A stretch of DNA of 64,000 nt. Origin: Saksenaea vasiformis B4078 (taxonomy: Eukaryota > Mucoromycota > Mucoromycetes > Mucorales > Saksenaeaceae). The notes under the pieces are model-generated. The model saw only the letters and a program-made list of their open reading frames with translations, was not told the DNA's origin and made no database searches. Of the stretch, positions 45,039 to 57,392 are shown one piece after another (the stretch's first letter is position 1; each line of letters begins with the position of its first letter). The position numbers and the translations under genes are program-made. The stretch lies in NCBI GenBank assembly GCA_000697055.1, contig JNDT01002371.1, forward strand, positions 305,381 to 369,380, written 5' to 3'.

Positions 45039-48000
45039 TCAAGCCGCTGTCGACGCCAACTCTAATATTAAGTGGTATTCTGGAATTTCCTCTAGCTCGG
45101 CCGGTGTCAGCTTACTTCCTTTTGTGATAGCATCTAACGAAAGTTGAATGGCATCCTCTTCGGTTTGATTATCCATCCATAGCATATATTCACGCCGAGA
45201 AAGATCGTAGACTGTTCCCGGTAGGGAGAGCGGTTTTGACGAGGACTGGGATCGGACAACAAGATGATGGATAAGTATTATCTTGGGGAGCTCCGACGTA
45301 TGATGTGCCGCTGTCAACTGAGCGGAATCCAGGAAAAGTAAGGGCCTATGTCACAGAGAAAAAGATATCAAACAGCATGTCCTCTGAGCGAAGCTACCTA
45401 CCTGAATGCTCGCAATGCCTTGTATTCTTTTCCTATGTCTTCCACCTTGGCCTCATATTCACTCATGAACTGGCTTATTGTAAACTCCAACTCGGCCATA
45501 TCTCCTGCTAGCTTTAATTTACCAGCCTCACCCAGTGGGCGTACGATGCTGGCCTGAAAAAGGAAGATGTGCAACATGTTCTTGCAAATTTGACGTGCCC
45601 TAAATCTTCGTTTAACTTGCGTGCTACAACTGGTTCTTGCAATACTAACCAAGCTCTGGGCTCTGTTCCGCAAGAAAGGCGGGAAAGAATTTGTGTGTGG
45701 TAATAACGTACGTGCTTAGCTAGCTCCTTTGTATAAACGCTCGTTGACCCGTCATCCTGTGGATCAAAGCTACGGGATACTTGACCAGAAAAGTCTTCCT
45801 GATGCATCCTCAAAAGTACTCGCTCGACATCCTTTTGAATGGCTTTAACAAGATTGTCGCCAATCGTCAGCATCAAGCGACGACAGTCCTACATTACGAA
45901 AATATTGGTTAGCCGAACATTGACTAGAAAGTACAAACCTCTGCTCCTTGCTTGACGATATCGACCGTTTTTTCCGGGTACTCCTCCAATACCTTCCATA
46001 TAGATTGATGCATGTAATACAACAGATTAGCTAATTCGATATTCACGTTCAGGTAGGTTGACACGCTATTATTAGGCACCGCGGTATAAATCGGTTGATC
46101 AGAGGTCGGTAACAAGCCTTCACACTTGACACAAAACATCCCAAGCGTTTTCACAGCATTTTTGGCCACAGCCTGAAGAAGATGAGGCTCAAACGAAGCC
46201 ATTCCCAGTTCACTGAAGCCATCAGCAACGAAAATATTACTAGCCGTGAACAACTTACTTGCCAATCACCCGCGTCACATTCAAGACGCTAGTGCGACCA
46301 GGCACTGTGCGAGATAGAGCACCATGGGCAGGAAACGCTGCATTCACAGTGTCATACATTCGTGTCAAGGAACGCGCCAGAAAGCCACTTTCAAATGTAC
46401 CAAAGCTTCGCAGCATAATCACATACTCCGGACTATCTCTTATCAGGCCATCCATCCAAGACTTTTGCAATCATTACCTTTGTGAATAATCCGACAGACA
46501 CGTTCCATTATGCACAGCTACCCGCGAAAAAAATTCGTGCAGTAGGCGTAACAATTTCGGATAATCCCCAACAAACGTATTTTGCAGGAATGTCGAGACT
46601 ATTCAAACATCCTCAGTTCCTCCGAAAAACAGGATATCTTCCGTTACCTTTGGTTGCATCCTTCAATTCCTTCTCAAAATTACTCGATAGAATGTGCCAA
46701 AAATAGCTCACAAGATTGGTATCATCGAAAGCCTTGCAACAAATACGTTACCTCGTTGAACATATCCCAGCCCCGCACTTACCTTGGCAACTTCTTCCGA
46801 AAAAGATACATGGGTAAATGAATCCTTTTTTATGTCCAACACCTTTTCCAGACTATACATCTAATTTGATCCTTACTGTCAGCCCGCGCAGTAAAACATG
46901 AGAAACCCTGTACCTTGGCGCAACAATCACTCATCGTTTTCATCAGTTGTTCCATTCGGCTCCATACTGCCTGAGCTAACACTTGTTGATTACCAAATGA
47001 TGGCTCGTTATTCGTTCGACGTACAGCAGGTCCCGATGGCGCACCCGTGCCTTTTTTATATATAAGAAAACAACGACTTCCTGTCTTCCTTAAAGGAAAG
47101 CACATAACTTACCTCTGGCTTCTTTTTGTAGTGATTGCATGTCCACCACATGTTTCATGTCTCGCGCCAAAATCTCCAACATGTCCGTTGTCAATTTCTT
47201 TACATGCTGACCCATTTCCCTTATATTATGGAAGACCTGGAGTCCAGCAGCCATTTTTGCCTGGTTTTGGCTTTCGACACCTTCTGTAAGTAGCCGTGTG
47301 GCTTCTTCTTTGATTCGTTCGCGACTCTTCTCGATTAATGGGATTTCGTTGGTAACAGCATCAATCCCATCAAAGTCAAACTCCTCCATAATTGTTTCTG
47401 TCGGTAAGGCTTGTCAGTTATCGTTGGTCATCCCCTTCACCCATGTATCCTGACCTAATTCATATATTGTAAGTGCCGCGGCTGCAAGATCACGTTCAGG
47501 AACATCGCTTATATCTTGCTGAGGTGGCAATTGTGTTTGCAATCGACGAGTTAATAATAGATAACGGTGCAATCGACGTAGAATATCAGAAGTCGCTTGT
47601 AAGTTTTCTAGTTGGATAGAATATGTATGAAGTTGAGTATATGGATCACGGATCTTGCTAGCGAGGCTGAATAAAAAGAAACGTATCAGACCAACGGACT
47701 ATTTTCGATCTCTAGCTGACCCTTGAAGAGAACTTTTCAAATCCACAATATTGGACTGAACTGTCGATAAGACGGTTTCCAGTTCTCGGATACCTGTTAC
47801 TTGACCGAGAAGCGATTCGTAGTTATCTGTCACCTAAACGTCTATTTAGGAACTGATCCCCCGGAATGACGACATTACCTCTTCCTGGATCTGTTTGTTT
47901 AGACTATCGATACTGAATGAAAGCTTGGAGAGCGCTGTAGTAACATCGCTACGATCGGCAGTGCCTGACTGGTTGACGATGGCGCTTGCATAACTGTTCG

Positions 48001-48136
48001 CATCGAATTCGTCAGACAAAAACGTGTCATATTCTACATAAACCTTCTATTTAACTAATCTACAAGATAACTTTGCACTCATACCAATGTAAGTATCCGC
48101 TTCTCGCAATGCAAATGTAGTTGTATCAGCTAGCAT
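45039..48136 (-). CDS. COG5: Conserved oligomeric Golgi complex subunit 5 (COG5)
   Basis: A tethering subunit for retrograde vesicle traffic in the Golgi. ATG at 48136 gives MLADTTTFALREADTYI, spliced to EYDTFLSDEFDANSYASAIV. Coiled-coil segments follow: SKLSFSIDSLNKQIQEEV, NYESLLGQVTGIRELETVLS, SLASKIRDPYTQLHTYSIQL, RYLLLTRRLQTQLP. Then EEFDFDGIDAVTNEIPLIEK and the helical C-terminal region: TFVGDYPKLLRLLHEFFSRV, VAVHNGTCLSDYSQ, LYYMHQSIWKVLEEYPEK, EDFSGQVSRSFDPQDDGSTS and a final IPEYHLILELASTAA. About ten introns interrupt it. Length near 800 residues fits COG5. A damaged copy of its 3' two-thirds lies immediately downstream (42.6-44.0 kb). Confidence 0.88.
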
Positions 48137-49054
48137 GAAGATTAAAGCAAAAGGAACTGTCTTCGAGTAAAGGGCGACTACAGTCACGTATATTACCGGG
48201 CTTTCGCACCAGGTAATCTTCCTCCTGCGCTAGAGCATAGTATCGTAGCTGTATCATATGCTCAACTGTTTGAGCTTCTTTCCTCTTGATCTGCTATTTA
48301 TTGACTCTATCGCTTCTTTCTTGCCTTGCCCTCGCTTTTTCAGCGATTTAGGGGAGTGTATGACAGACTAGGAATGACAGGAAGGTTGGAAACCACAAAT
48401 CAACTACCTTGTTTCATTAGAAGAAAAAGGATACGCCTTCAGGAAGGGTAATGAGTTAAAGACTATGCTATTGAAGATATGAACAAAGCGGTTATGATGA
48501 AACAGACTTGATTGGTTAGATTTGCCGGGGGGGCATAGCGTCTGATAGGTTAGAAACACTACGCTGGACCCTTAAGTCTGCTGATTTGATACTGCATCGG
48601 TACTCCATCAGATAGTAGTTCGACTAGATCGATTAGATACCCACTAGGTGATCTACATTGCTAGCTGTTGACCGACTGTCAGACTTGCAGAAAGCCTCAA
48701 GCCGCAGTTGTCTGTCGCTCATATCTATAATCAGTGACAATGACAGACCACAAAATGCAAAGAGCTGAGAGATATCAAGGATCCAAAACAGAAAATAAAT
48801 ACATACTACGACGCAAAAGTTTGCTCAAAGTTCCAAAAATCATGATCATTCATCCCACTGCCTGCTATGTACCACAATTACGGTGACACACTGCCACATT
48901 AAAGTTTTGTTCCGTATGATTTTAGACGGCGTCCACCCGAGAAGCATCTTTTTCGCTTTTCCGATGTGTTTTTACAGTGAAAAGGTTATTCTAACACTAA
49001 AAACAGTAATAGTTCCTCTGATCGCATTTATATAACATCAACAATCTTAAATAG
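48137..49054. other. Intergenic between COG5 and the MACPF/Sel1 gene (divergent)
   Basis: No gene recognised. The 5' exon(s) of the plus-strand MACPF/Sel1 gene probably lie here, since that reading frame has no start codon after its first clear exon border at 49054/49055, but I could not identify them. Confidence 0.4.
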
Positions 49055-52000
49055 ATCGGTACGCGTCTACCAGCTGAAGTTGTTCGCCGGTGCACGCGCG
49101 GCATTCATTTTGATGGACGATCAGCTTCGGATTCCGCGCTTCAGGTCGAGAGCAGCAAGGATGATATCTCAAAAATAGTCTACGAATCTTTTAAAAACTC
49201 AATATTGTCAGAATATGAGTGCACAAAAGCGGTGGTGTTAGGGAACTTGGAGGCTGAACTATCTTTGGATGAAAACTTTCAGGAGTTTTTCCCAGAAACG
49301 TGTGCCTATGATATTGCTGCCAAAAGTAATTGCAGACCACTCAGCCACGCCCAACCATATTCAAAAAGCTGCATTTCAGAATATCTTGTCTCTTATATTT
49401 CTTGTGTAGAGGTAAATAATCTATAGAGGCTCAGTGAACTCACAACAAACGATGTTTTGTGTCAGGTTTGCTTACCTTCCAAGATTTTTAAAAGCAGAAA
49501 CAGCTTCAAAATCGGAATCGAGAATGCTTTAAAGGCCAAAACAAACAGCGAAAAGTACCATGCGTTGCAAGACGTATTCAGCCGATTTGGTTATTACTAT
49601 CCAACAACAGTGGTTCTAGGTAGAGAAAGTCACTGAGGTAACAAAAGGAAAAATCTTGACAATCTCGTTGAAGGCGGTAGAATTGCATCCAGACAAGAAA
49701 ATACCTCAAAGATACAAGTTGGCGCTATAAAAGACGAGCTTAAGAAAGCAGAGAATCATAGTGATTGGAGCATCATAGGTATGATGAAACCAGGGGATAC
49801 GATAATTTCTAAGGTTTTACGGCAGGTGGTGAACCGGGTTCTTATTTTGTCAAGGGACCCGAAATATGGAAAGAAACCATCAAATCCAAACCAGTAATCA
49901 TTCAACTGAAAGCTTTGAAACCATTGTACGATATTCTTGACGAAAGTAACCGACTTCAAGTAAAAGAGGTCTACGAAAAAGAATTTTTGGGCAATGATTG
50001 CGTATTCTACAACTGCCCTGTGGACTTTGCGGGGATCGAGCTAGAAGTCAACCGGATCCAGTACCTCTGCCATTTTCCGTACATAGAGAGTGGACTCGAT
50101 GCAAGGCACACGGAAAAACATAAAGGTAATACACCAGGCTGTGAATCGCTAGAGTGATAGTTCAATATGATTATCTTATCTTTCACCTTAGGAGAACTTC
50201 TGTGCTTCGTAGATCCCAATAGAATGACAAAGGATTTGTATGAGGATCGTATCCGCCCAGCTACTCTCAGCTTTTTGTCGAAATACGCGCAGGGTGGCTA
50301 TATGCCTGTCAGATATGGAGATTCAGTTTATGTACAGTTGACACATATGGAATCGAGTTACATGACCGCGGAACGAGTGAAGAGATTTTTATCACTCCTA
50401 TCACCAACATGTTCAACCACTGTTCAACAAGAGAGGAAGCACAATAGCCTCAATGAAAAATACGCCGCTGTTACTGCAGCTCATTTATCCACAGAACTGA
50501 TACAAGAATGGTGAACTTGGCAGAGATACCATATCATAACCAAATGCTCATCCAAGCAAACTTCTTAGGAAAATTGTTCGACATAACCACGCTACTCAAA
50601 TGGAATCAGCCAATCAACAAAATGTGGACGATGTTGACAATTACATTCGTTTGGGCGATACCATTGCCTTGCAAAGTGAAATAATTGATAACAATGGAAA
50701 CTCGGTATCCGCACAGTTATGCGTAGCACCGCTGCAGGATCTATATACTCTGCTTGCCATACAACCAGTCGTGAATCCCTCCTTACCATTTATCGTAAGG
50801 TCAGCAGTTGTTGCAAGTCTAGACTATCAGCACCAGAGAGGTCAAACGTGTTTTCGTATCAACTCGCGCACACGATCACTTAGTACAGTACAACCTAATA
50901 TAGCCGATGTTGTTGTTAATTATTGGAATCGAGGAATTAAGCTTGATGGACAGATAGCAAGTTTGCCGTTATTAAATATGTACGAGTATCGTCACGGAGG
51001 AGAATCTGCACTTATTTCTCAACGGCTTGAACGGACAAGTGAAGCATATGCAGAAAAAATCAATGAGGCGGATGTAAACGAAAGCGTTCTAAGCATTGGC
51101 ACGTTGTTCGATTCTGCCTTCCGAACACATCTGATGCTTCAATCTCCTAAATATGCGGTGCGACAACAGAACGAGGCTGGTGCTTGTATCCTGGTGATAT
51201 ATGTATCATGTTACAAGGTACGTACTCTGACAGTTAACCACCGTGGCTGCTAACTTCACTAGTAGTTGCACCTTCATGATAACGTTCAGGCAAACTTTCC
51301 ATTTGTTAATGGTATTAGATCTGCACTACAACAGACTTCTGACAAGCAAGCATATGGAGATCTCGAGAGGGTATTCCAAACATACGGTTTCTTTTATCCT
51401 TCAGTCATACTGCTAGGTAAAGCTTAGGTTAACTAAAATAAGTCTTGCTGACGCACCGTAGGGGGGAAGATTATGATTGAATGGGATGAATCTCTTCAGA
51501 AAAGCCCGAATATAAATGCTTTCTCAGATTGCAACCAAACTAAAATTAGATACGTAATTGATGAAGCCATTCGAGCAGGACATCGATACAAAATCATTGG
51601 TAAGCTACGGCAATTTATTAGTGGATCCATGTGCATTGACCCCATTTCACTGTTAGGTGGTGATCCGTCGCTGTTATTTGGTGTAAACGACCGGTCTACA
51701 TCGGATGCTTCCCTACTGAATATTGCACGATGGATCGAATCCATTCAGATAAATCCAGCGATTATCCAGCTCAAAGATATTATTCCGACCTATTGCCTGC
51801 TACCAAATAATATGAAAATGGCCGCAGAAGATGCGTTCAAAAGCACCCTTCATAATCGCTTTCTTGAAGGAAGCGTTTGCGACGAGATGAATCATATCAA
51901 GCATCGAAGTATAAGTGCAATGCAAACTTATGATTCTACAGCCTTTTCCGAAGACCATTTTGCTCGACACCGATTATGGTTCATGTATGCGAAGGGATTT

Positions 52001-54955
52001 GGTGTCAGCCGTGCTTATATCGAGGCATGTGAACTGTTTGTAGAGGCTGTCGATTGCAATGATGTTGATGCGCAATATAATCTTGGTCTTATTCATTTGG
52101 ACGGAAACTGCTTCACCAAGGACTATTCAGAGGCAATAAAATGGTTCCTGAAGGCAGCAAAAGGGCAGAATAGCGACGCGCAGAATAGACTCGGATGTAT
52201 GTACAGGGATGGGCAAGGCATAGCGCAAGATTACGCCAAGGCAATCGATTATTTTGAAAAAGCAATTCAGCAGAGCCACAGCGATGCATTGTATCACCTG
52301 GGCATGCTGTACCTGTCCGGACAAGGTGTTGATCAAAATTACGGCAGGGCATTTAAGTTGCTGAAAGAAGCGGTCGATCATGGTAGTTCCGATGCAGAGC
52401 TTCGCATTGGGATGATGTACCTCTCTGGTGAGGGCATCGATCGGGACTATGCGAAAGCATTGGATTGGTTCGAGAAAGCCGCTGCTCATAGCAACGATGA
52501 TGCGGAGAATTGCCTTGGAATTATGTATGAAGATGGTAAGGGAGTTGTTCAAGATTACACCGAGGCATTGGGGTGGTTCGCGAAAGCCGCAGCGAAAGGG
52601 AATGTAAAAGCCCAGTACAACTTGGGAGTAATGTACGATCATGGCAGAGGAGTCGAGAAAAATCACGATACAGCGTATCAATTGTTCGAAAGGGCTGCTA
52701 ATCGAGGTGACAGTGATGCACAATACAACCTTGGCGTCATGTATCTATTCGGGGAAGGTGTGTGCACAGACCAGGCCGCTGCATTCAATTGGTTCAAGAA
52801 AGCCGCAGAACAGAACCACGCTGAAGCACAGTATAATCTAGGATGTATGTATCGATACAGTATCGGAGTGAAGAAAGATTACGACAAAGCCTTCAAATGG
52901 TTCAGCATGGCCGCTGAGCAAAGCGATAGTAATGCCCAAAATAATCTTGGCGTCATGTACAGGGACAGTGTTGGTGTTTCTCAAGACTATTCTCAAGCGT
53001 TCAAATGGATAGAGAAAGCCGCCAATCAGAACAATCTGTCGGCGCAAAACAATATAGGGACAATGTACATGAACGGTCAGTTCGTAGCAAAGGATTACAG
53101 TGAATCAGTCAAGTGGTTTACTATAGCGGCTGAACAAGGCAATGCGGATGCTCAAAAGAGTCTAGGGGACGCGTATTATTATGGAAAAGGAACGATTAGG
53201 GACTATCGGGAAGCCTTTGAGTGGTACAAAAAAAGTGCTGTTCAAGGCAACGTAGATGCCCAAATCAAACTTGGGGATCTGTACAAAGATGGACAAGGCG
53301 TGTATCAAAACTCTCAGGAAGCATTGGAGTGGTACAAAAAGGCTTGCGATTATGGTGATGCCGATGCTCAAGTTAGAGTTGCGCACATGCATATGCATGG
53401 TGCAGGAACAGAGCTAGACTATCGAGAAGCGTTCACATGGTACAAGAAAGCCGCGATTCAAAATAACGTCGAGGCACAAACGGTAATTGCGGACATGTAC
53501 AGAGATGGAAAAGCCGTAGATCAAGACTATTCTGAAGCGTTAAAGTGGTATAACACTGCTGCAGCTGGTGGAAGTGCCCACGCCCAAATAAGAATAGGTG
53601 ATATGTACAGGTATGGCGAGGGAGTGACCAAAGACTACGATGAGGCGTTCAGATGGTACAAGAAAGCTGGTGCCTATACCAATGCCGAAGCTCAGATCAG
53701 AATCGGCGATATGTACAGAGATGGAAAAGGTGTGAAACAAGATTGCAATGAAGCAATTAAATGGTATGACAAAGTTGACACGCGTCTTAACGCCATCGGT
53801 CAAATCAGAATTGGAGACATGTACAGAGACGGGAAAGGAATAAACCACGATAATGCAAAAGCGTTTGAATGCTACCAAAGGCTTGCAAACCAAGGCAATG
53901 CTGAAGCGCAAACGAGAGTTGGTGATATGTACAGAGATGGAAAAGGGGTAAGTCAGAGCGACAGCGAGGCATTGAAATGGTACAAGAACGCCGCTGTTCA
54001 ACGCAACGCATACGCACAAGCGAGAGTGGGAGATATGCACAGAGATGGAAGAGGAGTGGCCCAAGACTACACTGAAGCATTCAAATGGTACAAAAAAGCT
54101 GCTATTCAGAGTGATGCGCATGCACAAGTTGAGATTGGCAATCTATACCGAGATGGGAAAGGAGTAGGTCAGAACTACGGCAAAGCATTAAAATGGTACA
54201 AAAACGCTGCTGTTCAGCGTGATGCGTGCGCACAAGCCAAGATCGGCGATATGTACAAAGATGGAAAGGGCGTGAAGCAAGATTACAGTAGGGCATTTAA
54301 ATGGTACGAAAAGGCAGCTATCCAAGGGAACGCTTACTCGCAGAACCGAGTTGGTGATATGTACAGAGATGGGAAAGGAGTGGACAAAAACCACGGTGAA
54401 GCGTTCAAGTGGTATGAAAAGGCCGCTATTCAGGGCAATACCTACGCACAGAACCGACTTGGTGACATGTACAAAAACAGAAGAGCGGCGGACCGAAACT
54501 ATGATGAAGCGCTCAGATGGTATAAAAAAGCCGCCGTTCAAGGGAGTTGCTATGCGCAAAACCGAGTTGGAGATATGTACAGGGACGGAAAAGGAGTGGA
54601 GCAAGGCTATACTGAAGCATTCAGATGGTACAAGAGGTCTGCAGTTCTTGGGAACGCATATGCGCAAAACCGAGTTGGTGACATGTACAGAGACGGAAAA
54701 GGAGTGAGTCAAAGCTACGACAAAGCGTTGAAATGGTACAACAAGGCCGCCAGCCGAGGAAATGCTTATGCTCAAACTAGAATTGGTGATATGTACAGAG
54801 ATGGAAAAGGAGTGAGTCAAAGCTATGATGAATCGTTCAAATGGTACAACAAGGCAGGTGTGCAAGGAGACACCTATGCGCAAACCCAAAGTTGGCGACA
54901 TATGCAACAGAAAGTGAGTGAAGGCAAGGCCGGTAAAGCACGAGACGATACATAA
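49055..54955 (+). CDS. Giant protein with two MACPF-like domains and 26 Sel1 repeats (5' end unresolved)
   Basis: Nine exons close in one frame (49055-49411, 49466-49619, 49674-49778, 49826-50125, 50192-50510, 50569-51217, 51266-51416, 51462-51599, 51657-54955), giving about 1,823 residues. Two copies of a MACPF-like module are seen. Copy 1 has FSRFGYYYPTTVVLGGRI, then DWSIIGGEPGSYF. Copy 2 has FQTYGFFYPSVILLGGKI, then YKIIGGDPSLLFG. Both fit the MACPF signature (aromatic-G-x-x-aromatic-x6-G-G) except for the usual Thr-His. Each is followed by a helical stretch (PVIIQLKALKPLYDILD; PAIIQLKDIIPTYCLLP). Between the copies lie RYGDSVYVQL and RLGDTIALQS segments, possibly MIR-like beta structure. 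Residues after about 52054 are 26 Sel1 repeats of 36 residues, an adaptor solenoid. Sel1 proteins are abundant in Mucoromycota. Whether the MACPF parts form pores, and where the protein acts, cannot be told; no signal peptide was found because the start is missing. Confidence 0.78.
52054..54890 (+). repeat. 108-bp tandem repeats encoding Sel1 units
   Basis: Twenty-six full units of 108 bp (36 codons) with the pattern AQxxxGxMYxDGxGVxxDYxEA then xKWYxKAAxxGN. Early units (1-10) differ widely from each other (AQYNLG, AENCLG, AELRIG), while late units 14-26 share RVGDMYRDGKGV and nearly the same DNA (GGTGATATGTACAGAGATGG). Unit 27 is cut short: the frame becomes TQSWRHMQQK after AQT, consistent with a 1-nt insertion before what would read KVGD. 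A further decayed unit (TGGTGATATGTACAC) is visible past the stop at about 54979-54993. Confidence 0.85.
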
Positions 54956-55602
54956 GCGCTTCTACCCACCAGCCGAGGATGGTGATATGTACACACATCA
55001 GCATAATGTTTGCAGTCCATAGAAAACTCTTAACTTAGTCAACGGGATTTTCTGTGAAGTATGCTAGCTTTTACGACTCGTGGGCTCTGTCTTCAGTTGT
55101 CTATTCACACTTGATTTGAACTATTACTAAGAATTTTTCCTGTGATATATGTCTTATCCCTTGGCAATGTGTTCTTTCATATCATCTTAGATTCGATAGT
55201 GCTTCCCTCTATCGCTAAAGATAATATATGATGTAGTTTCTTTATGTTATTCCTCTAAGGCTGGCAAGCCTAGTTCTGCACGCCGCATTTCTTAAGCCGG
55301 ACTTTGGTGTCATGTACTGCGAAGAGACTGTGCAACTTGAAGCAAACCGCCTTGTTGATGTCATTATCGTGCTCTAACCAACTGTGTACTACGACGATTG
55401 TCCAACTCACTAAACTTATTACAGAGCGTCCTGGAACGGTTTCTCGTCGGGGATTCCTTCTTTTCATTGGTTATCAATCGATCAATGGTGGCTGACGCGA
55501 TTCGAGCACTTTCAAACTGAGATTCCGGTCTCCGCTTTGATCGAAGCAACAAAGTTTTTGGGTTGGTCACTTTTACTCCTTTCCTGTCTTTTGCTTGCTT
55601 TG
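54956..55602. other. Intergenic; MCT transporter upstream region
   Basis: Starts with the decayed Sel1 unit. No gene recognised. Both strands have short open frames near 55270-55500, with no family features. Confidence 0.45.
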
Positions 55603-57195
55603 ATGTCAACGACAGATTCGGAGAAACCTATAGAGAACACCACTCCTAGTATCGAAAAGGAAGTCGAAGTTCCTTTCACAGAGACACTTGTTGTATCCAA
55701 GGAAGAACTACTTTCGCCCCCAGACGGTGGCCGGGGTTGGTTAGTTGTTTTCGGTTCCTTTTTGGTTAGTTTTTGTTTAATAAATAAAACGTATCATTCA
55801 TCTGATTATCTTCCCAGGGTCTTTTCTCCATGTAATGATGCCCAACATTGATGGTGGATATGACTTTTAACACATAAATCTTAGTTTCGGATACAATTAC
55901 TCTTGGGGAACGTATTTAAACTATTACAACAAAAACGTTTACATCGGTCAGTTGAGCAGGTTGTCATGGATCGGATCGATCTGTGTGTCACTCTTCTTCA
56001 TCCTCGGCCCAATCAATCAGCTGGTGATCAGTAAAATGGGCTACAAGTACATGCTGGTGACTGGCACAATTCTATGCACCGCCGCTCTTATTCTCGCCAG
56101 CTTTGCTTACGAGGTAAACAACCTGCCAAACCGAAGTGATACATGCCGATCTTAACCGTATTTGATCACAGGTATGGCACGTGTTCCTTACTCAAGGCGT
56201 ACTCTTCGGATTGGGCGCCTCGTTTGTGTGGTTTCCTTGCATAGGCGCTCCTCAACAATGGTTTTCCAATCGACGTGGACTCGCTGTAGGACTTGCAATG
56301 TCCGGTTCAGGCATCGGCGGATTATGTGTCTCTAATATCAGTCAAGCGATCATTGCAAATCTAGGATATCGATGGGCTCTTCGAATTGTCGGCATTATCA
56401 TTTTTGTTTTGCTTTCAGTGACAAGCTTTCTTGTTCGACCGCTAGGCACGAACCGTCAAACAGGTGGTCGCGGGAAACTCATCAATTGGTACCTTTTCAA
56501 GAATCCCCAATTCTCCGTTATGTTTATGCATGGTCTGATCACCACGTTTGGCTACATGGTAAACAAAAAGGAAGAGTTTGACTATGAAAGGGAATTCTAA
56601 TGCAACGTACACTAGACACCTTTTTTCCTATTACCATGTATGGATGCAAAGTGAAGCAGCTGCATGTTTTGTTAATTGATATGCGTTCTTTTTAGTGCAT
56701 GCCAGTTCCCTTGGGTCAAGCCAGTGGGTCGGTACTAATCTTTCAGCCATCATGTCTGGCGTCAATGCTGCTGCGCGCATTTTTACGGGCTACATGGGCG
56801 ACAAGATTGGCCGCTTTAACAGTCTCTTTTTGTGCACGTTCCTTGCAGGTCTTTGCAGCTTGGTGATTTGGACAAACGTACATAACGAAGCAACTCTTTG
56901 GGTCTTTGCTATTTTATATGGATTTTTTGGAGGCGGTTATATTGCACTCTTCCCAACAGTACAGCCTCAAGTAGTCGGATTGGAACACATCTCGCCAGCT
57001 GTAGGTCTGCTTTACTTCACAAATCTTTTTGGTTACTTGTTTGGCACACCCATCGCTTCAGCGCTCATTAATCGTACGACACCTCCGAACTACCAAAGCG
57101 CTGCTATATGGTCCGGTGTCACCGTTATTGTAGGCGCTTTGTTCGCCGGCTGGTTGCGGGTTCAGAAAGCTGGCTGGAAACTCGTCAAGCTGTAA
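55603..57195 (+). CDS. Monocarboxylate-transporter (MCT) family major facilitator
   Basis: A 12-helix MFS membrane transporter of the MCT/Mch class. Exons 55603-55764, 55818-55831 (14 nt), 55885-56113, 56172-56558, 56616-56637 (22 nt) and 56696-57195 close exactly to 437 residues, the family norm. The MCT signature before helix 1 is PDGGRGWLVVFGSFL (DGGxGW; Arg where Trp is common). The two tiny exons supply GLFSI before FGYNYSWGTYLNYYNKNVYI, and TPFFLLP(L) before HASSLGSSQWVG. The RxGxR-like loop is SNRRGLAVGLAMSGSGIGGL. The second-half loop is GYMGDKIGRFNSLFLC. The substrate (pyruvate, lactate, riboflavin or other) cannot be told. An upstream in-frame Met (55537) would add a hydrophobic segment, which is less likely. 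Confidence 0.9.
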
Positions 57196-57392
57196 AAAAA
57201 AGACTACTCCATACATCTATTTTCTTCGTTACATTATTACCTTATTCAACATCCAATGCATTCATTGTTCTATCTTAATAACACTCCAGAGAAGCAATAA
57301 TACAGAAAAGTACGAAATCTTTCATAAATGTGTATTTTCATGCCTGGTATTCTATCTTTGAAAACAAATAGTGGTGTATAATAGCACAAGAT
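57196..57392. other. Short intergenic region between convergent genes
   Basis: The 3' ends of the MCT gene (+) and the DDHD gene (-) face each other here, about 200 bp apart. AT-rich, no gene. Confidence 0.5.

Noticed and set aside
50511..50600. Separate gene boundary between a MACPF-like gene and a Sel1 gene
   Set aside because: A 58-nt intron removes the apparent stop and joins both parts in frame.
52113..54907. Long minus-strand frames opposite the Sel1 array
   Set aside because: They have the same 36-codon period as the Sel1 repeats and low-complexity Val/His/Ser-rich sequence; they mirror the plus-strand repeat.
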